A DNA stretch of 64,000 bases from Candidatus Leptovillus gracilis (lineage in GTDB: Bacteria > Chloroflexota > Anaerolineae > Promineifilales > Promineifilaceae), in assembly GCA_016716065.1 (NCBI GenBank), contig JADJXA010000011.1, positions 124,001 through 188,000 on the forward strand, given 5' to 3'. Made by a program: the position numbers and the translations under genes. Below are positions 55,929 through 62,269 of the stretch, piece by piece. The notes beneath the pieces are model-generated. The model did no database searches. It had not been told where the DNA came from and saw only the letters and a program-made list of their open reading frames with translations. Numbering within the stretch: position 1 is the stretch's first letter; each line of letters begins with the position of its first letter.

Positions 55929-57080
55929 TCAGGCCAGGCAATCGAGGTGGCGACACAAATCCAGGGTTTCCTGGCTGGGGGGGATATTGAGTTCAGACAT
56001 CATGGATTGGGCGAGGTGGCGACATTGGGTAACGGCCGTTGCCACATCCCCCTGTCGCAAAGCCAGGCGAATCAGTTTTTGGCAGGTCATTTCACGGCAA
56101 GGATCAACTGCCAGGGCGCGTAGATACAGCTCTTTGGCCGCGATGTCGTCATGCCGCGCTTCGTAGAGCGCGCCCAGTTCTTCCGCCGCATTGAGATAGA
56201 GATGTCGGAAACGCTCGTGTTCACCGGGGGACCAGACCGCAGTCTGGCTGAGATCAGACAGATAGTCGCCGCGATACAATGCCAGAGCTTCCTGGTAAAA
56301 CCGGATGGCGTCAGCGGCTTCCTGGGCGAAACGCGCCTGACGGATTTGTACCTCAAAAAGCTCAATATCCAGCCATAGTTTTTGCCCATCGGCCAGACGG
56401 TAGAAGCCCCCTTCGTAGATGACGTAGCGCGAATCAGCCCCATTTTGCAGGTCTGGTTCCAGGCAGTGGCGCAAATTGTAGATGGTGGTATTTAGATTGC
56501 GCAGTGCGGCTTCATAGGGCAGTTCGCGCCAAAGTATATCGGTCAACTGCTCACGACTGATAGGATGCCTATGGTGGCTGGCAAGGAAGGCTAACAAGGC
56601 GCGTACTTTTAAGCGCCGCCACAGAGCGCCTTCGACCGGGCGGCCATCGGGTCGCCAAACAGCGATGGGTCCCAATAGATGAATCCGCAGCAAGCTTTCT
56701 GATTTATTTTGTATTTCTAGCAGGCGACCAAGCTGCACCAGAACGGGGCTTTCCGTGGATTGGTATTCTTGCGGCAGGGGGATGGCGCTGATATTCACCA
56801 CAACATCTTGTCCCAGGCGGCTTCGGGCAATGAGGTTGAAATGCTTAACTGGCTTACCTTGTTGAATCCAGTTAATAATGGGGCAGTCTAGTGAGCAAAA
56901 GGGGTCGCCATTAGCGGTACGGCCGTTTAGCAGTTCCCAACAAAACTGCCCAAGGGCTTCTTCTGCCGAATAGCCAAACGCATCTTCAGCCGCGTGATTC
57001 CAATAGACAATTCGCCGCTGTTCGTCTACAGCCAGAGCGCTGTCACCGGTATTGGCAAAGATGTGCAAATAACTCTGCAA
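55929..57080 (-). CDS. PAS-SARP transcriptional activator
   Basis: A 383-residue regulator. Residues 1-115 are a PAS domain with CW-x12-PFC-x3-CP near 47-66. Residues about 133-225 are an OmpR-like winged helix (LRIHLLGPIAVWRPDGRPVE then LLAFLASHHRHPISREQLTD). Residues about 240-380 are a bacterial transcriptional activator domain of TPR-like helices (LYRGDYLSDLSQTAVWSPGE). This SARP/BTAD order fits a DNA-binding activator controlled by the PAS sensor. It lies upstream of the secreted protein and cytochrome genes on the same strand, so it is a good candidate to control them in response to redox state; this is inference. Confidence 0.88.
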   Translation of the reverse strand: MQSYLHIFANTGDSALAVDEQRRIVYWNHAAEDAFGYSAEEALGQFCWELLNGRTANGDPFCSLDCPIINWIQQGKPVKHFNLIARSRLGQDVVVNISAIPLPQEYQSTESPVLVQLGRLLEIQNKSESLLRIHLLGPIAVWRPDGRPVEGALWRRLKVRALLAFLASHHRHPISREQLTDILWRELPYEAALRNLNTTIYNLRHCLEPDLQNGADSRYVIYEGGFYRLADGQKLWLDIELFEVQIRQARFAQEAADAIRFYQEALALYRGDYLSDLSQTAVWSPGEHERFRHLYLNAAEELGALYEARHDDIAAKELYLRALAVDPCREMTCQKLIRLALRQGDVATAVTQCRHLAQSMMSELNIPPSQETLDLCRHLDCLA

Positions 57081-57193
57081 AACTGCCCCCTTGTTGCCTT
57101 TGTGGCAACGATTACTCTATTCTTGCTCAAACAGGTTAAGAATTCGCTTACGCTGGCGAGTGCTGCGTGGAGATGCTGGGGGCGAGTAGCGGG

Positions 57194-57649
57194 TTAGCTG
57201 GCTGCGCCGCGGAAAAGGGCCTCCATGTTCAGCGATGGCGCTTTGCTGTGGCTGGCCAGGGTGACGTAGGCGCGCGCCAGGGCGTCTTTGGCCGCGCCCA
57301 GCACCGTGCCAATCAATCCAAAGGCTTCGGCCAGACCAGCGGGGGGAATGGTCTGGCTGATATGCCGCCAGATGCTCTCTTCGAGGACGTTAACGGCCGT
57401 CTGCACCTCATGAATGCCAAACCCGGCAGCAAAGCGTTCCTGGGCGATCTGCTCCATGTAGTCCATGAGCGGGATGAGATTGCGGTCGGCTACGGCGGCG
57501 CGGCTGAGTTGGTAGAGGGTTTGCAGCCGTTGGCGGTTCCAGGCGTCGCCGGCGGCCGTGTAATGCTTCAGGTGGGAGCGGTTGAGGGCTTCGGTGGCTT
57601 CGTCTACGATTGCGTTTTCTTGTTCGTGCAGCAGATCTAAAAGGTTCAT
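57194..57649 (-). CDS. RsbRD N-terminal-like sensor domain protein
   Basis: A 151-residue all-alpha protein (LLDLLHEQENAIVDEATEAL then YQLSRAAVADRNLIPLMDYM and FAAGFGIHEVQTAVNVLEES). The pattern matches RsbRD_N-type stand-alone sensor domains, which have a globin-like fold and no output domain here. ATG 57649 is preferred because GGAG lies seven bases upstream; ATG 57661 is also in frame. It lies upstream of the PAS-SARP gene on the same strand and may be part of the same signalling set. The ligand is unknown. Confidence 0.7.
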   Translation of the reverse strand: MNLLDLLHEQENAIVDEATEALNRSHLKHYTAAGDAWNRQRLQTLYQLSRAAVADRNLIPLMDYMEQIAQERFAAGFGIHEVQTAVNVLEESIWRHISQTIPPAGLAEAFGLIGTVLGAAKDALARAYVTLASHSKAPSLNMEALFRGAAS

Positions 57650-57750
57650 ACGTTTCTCCATCTTTGCAGTCTACCAAATTGCTAACGGACGAGAAATCGT
57701 AAACATCACCCATTTACCATGATCTATGTAATGTTTACGGCCGTCTTGAG

Positions 57751-57756
57751 TATAAT
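57751..57756 (+). promoter_or_regulatory. -10 box eight bases before the menA ATG
   Basis: TATAAT at 57751-57756 is followed by seven C and then ATG 57764. Transcription would start almost at the ATG, so menA mRNA may be leaderless. No Shine-Dalgarno is present. The -35 region is not clear. Confidence 0.5.
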
Positions 57757-57763
57757 CCCCCCC

Positions 57764-58687
57764 ATGACCGAAACATCCTCATTCCCAACGTCATCTCAAG
57801 CCTGGATCGCCGCCATGCGGCCGCGCACGCTGCCCCTGGCGGTTGCCAGCAGCATCATGGGCGGTTTTCTGGCGGCCGCTGATGGCGTGTTTCGCTGGCC
57901 GGTAACGTTGTTGTGTGTGGTAACGGCCGTTTGCCTGCAAATTCTCTCCAATCTCGCCAACGACTATGGCGATTCCGTTCACGGCGCGGACCATGTGGAG
58001 CGGGCCGGGCCAAAACGGGCCGTCCAGGCTGGTCTCATCACTTCTGGCGCGATGAAGCGGGCGATGGCGATTTTTGCCGGGCTGTCGGCTGTGTCTGGGC
58101 TGGCGCTGGTGATTGTGGCCCTGGGCGCGGCGGCGCTGCCGTTGGTGGCGCTGTTTGTGCTGTTGGGTGGGGCGGCCATTTGGGCGGCCGTCAGCTATAC
58201 GGCCAGCAGCAAGCCGTATGGCTACGTGGGTTTGGGTGATTTGTTCGTCTTCATCTTTTTTGGGCTGGTGGGGACGATGGGAACGTATTTTTTGCAGGCG
58301 CAGGTCTGGAATGGGTTGGTGTTTTGGCCGGCAGCGGCCGTTGGCCTGCTTTCGGTGGCTGTTCTTAATGTCAACAACATCCGCGACATCGAATCAGACA
58401 GTAAGGCGGGTAAATTGTCCATTCCGGTGCGCATTGGGCCGTACCGGGCGCGCATCTACCACTGGGTATTGTTGAGCGGCGCGGTGATGGCCGCGCTGCT
58501 GTACGTGGCGCTGACTTATCGCTCGCCCTGGCAGTTTTTGTTTGTGCTGTCTTGGCCGCTGCTGTGGCGCAATGGCACGGCCGTTGCCCGCACCCATGAT
58601 CCGCTGCAACTGAACCCCATGCTCAAGCAGCTTTCGTTGAGTACCCTGGTTTTTGTGTTTACGTTTGGTCTTGGGCAAGTTGTGTAG
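57764..58687 (+). CDS. menA: 1,4-dihydroxy-2-naphthoate polyprenyltransferase MenA
   Basis: MenA attaches the polyprenyl tail to dihydroxynaphthoate in menaquinone synthesis, in the membrane. Start ATG 57764 gives MTETSSFPTSSQAWIAAMRP; the open frame reaches ATG 57719, but the later start fits the TATAAT box and family length (307 residues). The first prenyl-diphosphate motif is NLANDYGDSVHGAD (N-x3-D-x3-D form) near 64, and the second is NVNNIRDIESDSKAGKLS near 207. About eight helices are visible. It is convergent with menH, with a shared terminator. Together with menD, menE and menH nearby it shows that the cell makes menaquinone. Confidence 0.93.
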   Translation: MTETSSFPTSSQAWIAAMRPRTLPLAVASSIMGGFLAAADGVFRWPVTLLCVVTAVCLQILSNLANDYGDSVHGADHVERAGPKRAVQAGLITSGAMKRAMAIFAGLSAVSGLALVIVALGAAALPLVALFVLLGGAAIWAAVSYTASSKPYGYVGLGDLFVFIFFGLVGTMGTYFLQAQVWNGLVFWPAAAVGLLSVAVLNVNNIRDIESDSKAGKLSIPVRIGPYRARIYHWVLLSGAVMAALLYVALTYRSPWQFLFVLSWPLLWRNGTAVARTHDPLQLNPMLKQLSLSTLVFVFTFGLGQVV

Positions 58688-58697
58688 GAATTTATTA

Positions 58698-58743
58698 CAA
58701 AGGGACAAAGATACAAAGGAAGAAAAGATTTTTTGTCCCTTTG
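58698..58743. terminator. Hairpin between menA and menH
   Basis: CAAAGGGACAAA (58698-58709) pairs with TTTGTCCCTTTG (58732-58743) over a 22-base A-rich loop, with A/T ends for both directions. Its left part repeats 3694-3735. Confidence 0.6.
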
Positions 58744-59568
58744 TTATTTTGTCTGAGTTCTTAAAAACTTCCCCACCGAAGCGGCGTACTGTGACGGCCG
58801 TTCCAGATGCACAGCATGGCCCGCCCCTGGCACAATCTCCAACCGGGCGTTGGGCAACAGCGCCGCCATGTCCCGGTTAATCGCCACAAATTTTGCGTCC
58901 AATTCTCCCGCTAACAGCAGCGTTGGCAGCCGTAATTTGCCCAATCGCCCCCACTGCGAAGGCTGCGCGCCCGTGCCCATGCCGCGCAGACTGTTCGCCA
59001 GCCCGACCGGATTGTTTTGCAAACGCTGCTGCCGTAGGGCGGCGCGGTTGTCTTCCGACATCTGCTTCTGGCTGGCCCACAGCGGCAGGCTTTCCCAGTG
59101 GTCCACAAACGACGCCACGCCTTCCCGTTCGATGCGGTCGGCCAGGGCGTTGTCTTGCTGGCGGCGGGCCAACTGCTCCTCTTTGTCTTTCAGGCCAGGC
59201 GAAGCGCTTTCCAGGATGAGCGCGCCGATACGCTGTGGCGCCTGAGCAGCCAGAAAGAGGGCCAGCCGCCCGCCCATCGAATAACCCAATATGTCCGTTT
59301 GCTCGATGGCAAGTTGATCGAGCAGGTCAAGTAGATCGGCGGCGACGACTTCCATGCCGTAGCGGATGGCGCGAGGCGGAGAGGGGGTACGGCCGTGTCC
59401 CAACAAATCCACCGCGAGTACCTGGCGCTGCTGGGTCAGGTGGGGCAGCAGGGGCAGCCAGCTTTGGCTGCTGCCGGTGAAGCCATGCAGCAGGAGTAAC
59501 GGCCGTTCTTCGCCCGATCCCGCTATTTCAAAATTATAAACCACGTCACGAACAGCTAATTTAACCAT
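58744..59568 (-). CDS. menH: 2-succinyl-6-hydroxy-2,4-cyclohexadiene-1-carboxylate synthase MenH
   Basis: MenH removes pyruvate from the MenD product in menaquinone synthesis. The 274-residue alpha/beta hydrolase has the oxyanion loop LLLHGFTGSSQSWLPLLPHL near 24-43 and the nucleophile elbow ILGYSMGGRLALFLAAQ (Ser near 97). The acid is in LAGELDAKFVAI near 218 and the His in PGAGHAVHLERP near 250. The MenH-typical GF-TGS and SPGLKDKEEQLARR segments are present. It lies in the menD-menE-menH direction and shares a terminator with the convergent menA, so the assignment is secure by both motif and context. Confidence 0.92.
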   Translation of the reverse strand: MVKLAVRDVVYNFEIAGSGEERPLLLLHGFTGSSQSWLPLLPHLTQQRQVLAVDLLGHGRTPSPPRAIRYGMEVVAADLLDLLDQLAIEQTDILGYSMGGRLALFLAAQAPQRIGALILESASPGLKDKEEQLARRQQDNALADRIEREGVASFVDHWESLPLWASQKQMSEDNRAALRQQRLQNNPVGLANSLRGMGTGAQPSQWGRLGKLRLPTLLLAGELDAKFVAINRDMAALLPNARLEIVPGAGHAVHLERPSQYAASVGKFLRTQTK

Positions 59569-59594
59569 GGCTTTTTACAATCAGGCCGCCGGGT

Positions 59595-59888
59595 CTATTT
59601 TTTGTTGCTGCGGAGGCGCTGCCAGACCAGGCGCATTTCCGCGGGCTGGCGGATGGCAAACACCAAGATCGCGCTGCCGGCGTAAACGGCCGTCGCCGCC
59701 ACACTTACCCCCAACTGCCACCAGCCGCCGCTCTGGCCCAAACTGCCCATGCCCCAGTTCAAAACCAGGCTGCTGGTCAATGTGGCTACCATCGAAGCGA
59801 TAAGGATGGTGGTTAACCGGGTGATGTCTTCGACCGATAAATTCTGATACCACTGCTCAAAACCTTTCATTGCGCCGTTACCTTCCAT
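59595..59888 (-). CDS. Small two-helix membrane protein
   Basis: A protein of 91-97 residues; the start is ATG 59888 or ATG 59870, the latter with GGAAGG ten bases upstream. The helices are LTTILIASMVATLTSSLVLN and LGVSVAATAVYAGSAILVFA. The C-terminus is basic (MRLVWQRLRSNKK). It lies between menE and menH on the same strand. I recognise no family. It could be a membrane subunit near menaquinone synthesis or unrelated. Confidence 0.6.
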   Translation of the reverse strand: MEGNGAMKGFEQWYQNLSVEDITRLTTILIASMVATLTSSLVLNWGMGSLGQSGGWWQLGVSVAATAVYAGSAILVFAIRQPAEMRLVWQRLRSNKK

Positions 59889-60014
59889 TGTATGTTAGAT
59901 TTGCATTCGTTCCAGGTTTTGATGTTAACAGATAGATAGGTTGGCGGTGATGGGACAAAACTCTTAAAGATGGGCTTTTGGGACTAATGGCTGGAGGCAG
60001 ACGCGGAACGGCCG

Positions 60015-61520
60015 TCAGGCAAACATCGCCGCCACTTCGCGGCGGGCAATTTTGCCGGAAGGGGTGTGTGGCAGGGCGGGGCAGATTTGCCAGCGGCGAG
60101 GCGTTTTGTAGCCGGCCAGCCGTTCGCGGCAAAAATAGGCCAAATCGGTGGGGGTAACGGCCGTTTCTTCTCTTAAAACCACTGCTGCCGCCACCACCTG
60201 GCCCCAGACCACGTCTGGCGCGCCCACCACGCAGGCATCGGCCACCGCCGGGTGGCTTTTTAATACCACCTCCACCTCGGCCGGATAAACGTTCTCGCCG
60301 CCGCTCACAATCAAATCGCTGCGCCGCTGCATCACCCACAAATCACCCTCTTCGTCCAGATAACCAATGTCACCCGTGGGAAGATTGCGGATTGCGGATT
60401 GGCGTCTCCGCAATCCGCAATCCGCAATAAAATACCCCGCCATCACCGTTGGCCCACTTACCACAATTTCGCCGGGGGTATTGGGGGGCAGGGAACGGCC
60501 GTGTTCATCCACAATGGTCACTGTCAGGCCGGGGAGGGGTTTGCCCACGCTGCCCGGCTTACGCGCAGCTTCTTCTGGTGTGGCCGTGGCCACCTGGCTG
60601 GCGGCTTCGGTAAGGCCGTAGGTGGGGGCGACCAGAGGGGGAGAATTGTGAATTGTGAAGTTGTTACTATCAACTACCAACTCCCTACTACCAACTGCCT
60701 TGCGCGGCAGCGCATTGGCTTGTTCCACCAACTCCGCCGGGGCGGCGGCGCCGCCGAGGAGGATGAGGCGCAGGCTGGCGGGCCAGTGGGTGCGGGTTTC
60801 TAGCAGACGGTGGAGCATGGTGGGGACCAGAGAGATGAGGCTGATGGGGTTGTGGTCCAGGTCGTCGTTGATGGCGTCCAGGTCGAAACGCGGGTGAAGG
60901 GAAACGGCCGTGCCAGCCAAACAACTGCGCAGGATGACCGCCAATCCGCCCACGTGGTACAGCGGCAGCACACTCAGCCAACGATCATCCGCCCGCACCC
61001 CCAGCCGTTCCGCCGAGGCCATCGCGCTGGCATAATGATTGGCAAACGTCAGCATCGCTCCCTTGGGCCGGCCGGATGTGCCGGAGGTGAAGACCACGCA
61101 CTGCAAATTGTCAATTGTCAATGGACAATGGTCAATTGTTAACGATTCGGCGGTGCGTATGAATTCCTCGTTGACAATTAGCAATTGACAATTGACTATT
61201 GACAATTCTCTTTCCGCCACAAGCCACTTTGCCCCAACGTGCCCAATCTGCCAGGCAATCTCGTCCTCTGTCAGGCGGGTGTTGAGGGGCACGAGGACCG
61301 CGCCGAGGCGGGCCAGGGCGTGGATGAGGCAGACGTAGGTCAGGCTGTTCGGCAGCAGGGCGGCCACCAAGTCGCCCGGCTGCACACCCTGCGCCTGTAA
61401 GGAGCCAGCCAGGGCATTGACCAGCCGGTCCAATTCACCATACGTCCAGCGGCGCTTGCCGCTGATAAGAGCCAGCGCGTCCGCTGAAGCGGCGCTTCGT
61501 TCGGTCAGCCAATCCATCAT
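60015..61520 (-). CDS. menE: o-Succinylbenzoate-CoA ligase MenE with repeat-encoded insertions
   Basis: MenE activates o-succinylbenzoate with ATP and CoA in menaquinone synthesis. The AMP-binding motif is FTSGTSGRPKGAMLTFANH near 145. The A5-type motif is TYGLTEAAS near 299, with GDIGYLDEEGDLWVMQRRSD near 378 and the A8-type GGENVYPAEVEV near 401. The last Lys-containing PSGKIARREV motif is near 490. Three stretches are encoded by heptanucleotide repeats: near residues 107-137 (TTGTCAA type), near 272-293 (GAATTGT and CTACCAA types) and near 365-378 (ATTGCGG type). All keep the frame and fall outside the named motifs. The pcs-like gene ends 17 bases upstream. Confidence 0.9.
   Translation of the reverse strand: MMDWLTERSAASADALALISGKRRWTYGELDRLVNALAGSLQAQGVQPGDLVAALLPNSLTYVCLIHALARLGAVLVPLNTRLTEDEIAWQIGHVGAKWLVAERELSIVNCQLLIVNEEFIRTAESLTIDHCPLTIDNLQCVVFTSGTSGRPKGAMLTFANHYASAMASAERLGVRADDRWLSVLPLYHVGGLAVILRSCLAGTAVSLHPRFDLDAINDDLDHNPISLISLVPTMLHRLLETRTHWPASLRLILLGGAAAPAELVEQANALPRKAVGSRELVVDSNNFTIHNSPPLVAPTYGLTEAASQVATATPEEAARKPGSVGKPLPGLTVTIVDEHGRSLPPNTPGEIVVSGPTVMAGYFIADCGLRRRQSAIRNLPTGDIGYLDEEGDLWVMQRRSDLIVSGGENVYPAEVEVVLKSHPAVADACVVGAPDVVWGQVVAAAVVLREETAVTPTDLAYFCRERLAGYKTPRRWQICPALPHTPSGKIARREVAAMFA
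60382..60430. repeat. Heptanucleotide array in menE (ATTGCGG type)
   Basis: GATTGCGGATTGGC and inverted TCCGCAATCCGCAATCCGC words flank a short spacer, giving a palindromic pair of arrays. It codes for IADCGLRRRQSAIRN in menE without breaking the frame. Confidence 0.85.
60640..60705. repeat. Heptanucleotide arrays in menE (GAATTGT and CTACCAA types)
   Basis: GAATTGTGAATTGTGAAGTT is followed by CTACCAACTCCCTACTACCA words, both with period seven. They code in frame in menE (SRELVVDSNNFTIHNS). Confidence 0.8.
61098..61206. repeat. Heptanucleotide arrays in menE (TTGTCAA type)
   Basis: AATTGTCAATTGTCAATGG and GACAATTAGCAATTGACAAT words with period seven lie on both sides of a short spacer. They encode about 31 residues of MenE (SIVNCQLLIVNEEF, then LTIDHCPLTIDN). 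The last words have opposite orientation, so the pair is palindromic. Confidence 0.85.
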
Positions 61521-61537
61521 TTATGGGCAGCCGTGGA

Positions 61538-62269
61538 TCATCTGGCGCTCATCATCATCTGCCGCGTCAGCATCAGACTCAGGCCGACGTAGTAGACGAT
61601 GAAAAAGAGCGATGCCCAGGTCAGCCACATGTGCATTGGGTAAAGGAACATGGCCCCAGCGAGCATGGCGAACCAGAGCGCGCTCAGCAGCAAGGTTTGG
61701 GCGCGGTAGCGGGTCATGCGTGAGGGGTAGAGGTATTTGATGGGGATAAACACCAGCACGGCGCACACGAGCAAAATAAGCAGATTGACGGCCGTTGGCA
61801 GCCCCAACAACAGCAAATAGACGGCCACGATGTTCCAATAGGAAGGAAAGCCCTGGAAAAAGTGGTCGCCTGTCTTGGCGTCGGCCTGGGCGAATTGGTA
61901 GCCAGAGGTCATGAGCATGATGGCGGGCACAATCAGCAGCCAGCCGGGGGGAACCAACTGCGCCTGGTAGACGAAAAAGGCGGGAACCAAGACGTAGGTC
62001 TGGTAATCTACAATATTGTCCAGCAGCGCGCCGTCGAAATTGGGCAGGACGCGCTTCACGTCCACCCACCGGGCCAACGCCCCATCCACGCCATCAATAA
62101 CGGCCGCGACGCCCATCCAGATGACAGCCGTCTGCCATTCCTGCGCCATAATTGCCAGAATCGCCAGAAAGCCAAACACGGCCGTGCTGCCTGTCAGCGC
62201 GTGGACCGCCCAGGCCGCCAGGATGCGCGGTGTTGAAAAAGTACGATCAAGATTACGATTACGATTCAT
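61538..62269 (-). CDS. CDP-alcohol phosphatidyltransferase, phosphatidylcholine-synthase-like
   Basis: An integral membrane enzyme of 243 residues that joins a CDP-linked lipid to an alcohol. The CDP-OH motif is DGVDGALARWVDVKRVLP, then FDGALLDNIVDYQTYV near 59-90, with the expected D-G-x2-A-R-x-G-x3-D-x3-D pattern. The YQTYVLVPAFF continuation resembles bacterial phosphatidylcholine synthase (Pcs), which uses free choline. About eight helices follow. Start ATG 62269 overlaps the menD stop by four bases and has GGAGGTCT upstream, so it is coupled to menD. Its place in the men operon is unexpected. Confidence 0.82.
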   Translation of the reverse strand: MNRNRNLDRTFSTPRILAAWAVHALTGSTAVFGFLAILAIMAQEWQTAVIWMGVAAVIDGVDGALARWVDVKRVLPNFDGALLDNIVDYQTYVLVPAFFVYQAQLVPPGWLLIVPAIMLMTSGYQFAQADAKTGDHFFQGFPSYWNIVAVYLLLLGLPTAVNLLILLVCAVLVFIPIKYLYPSRMTRYRAQTLLLSALWFAMLAGAMFLYPMHMWLTWASLFFIVYYVGLSLMLTRQMMMSAR

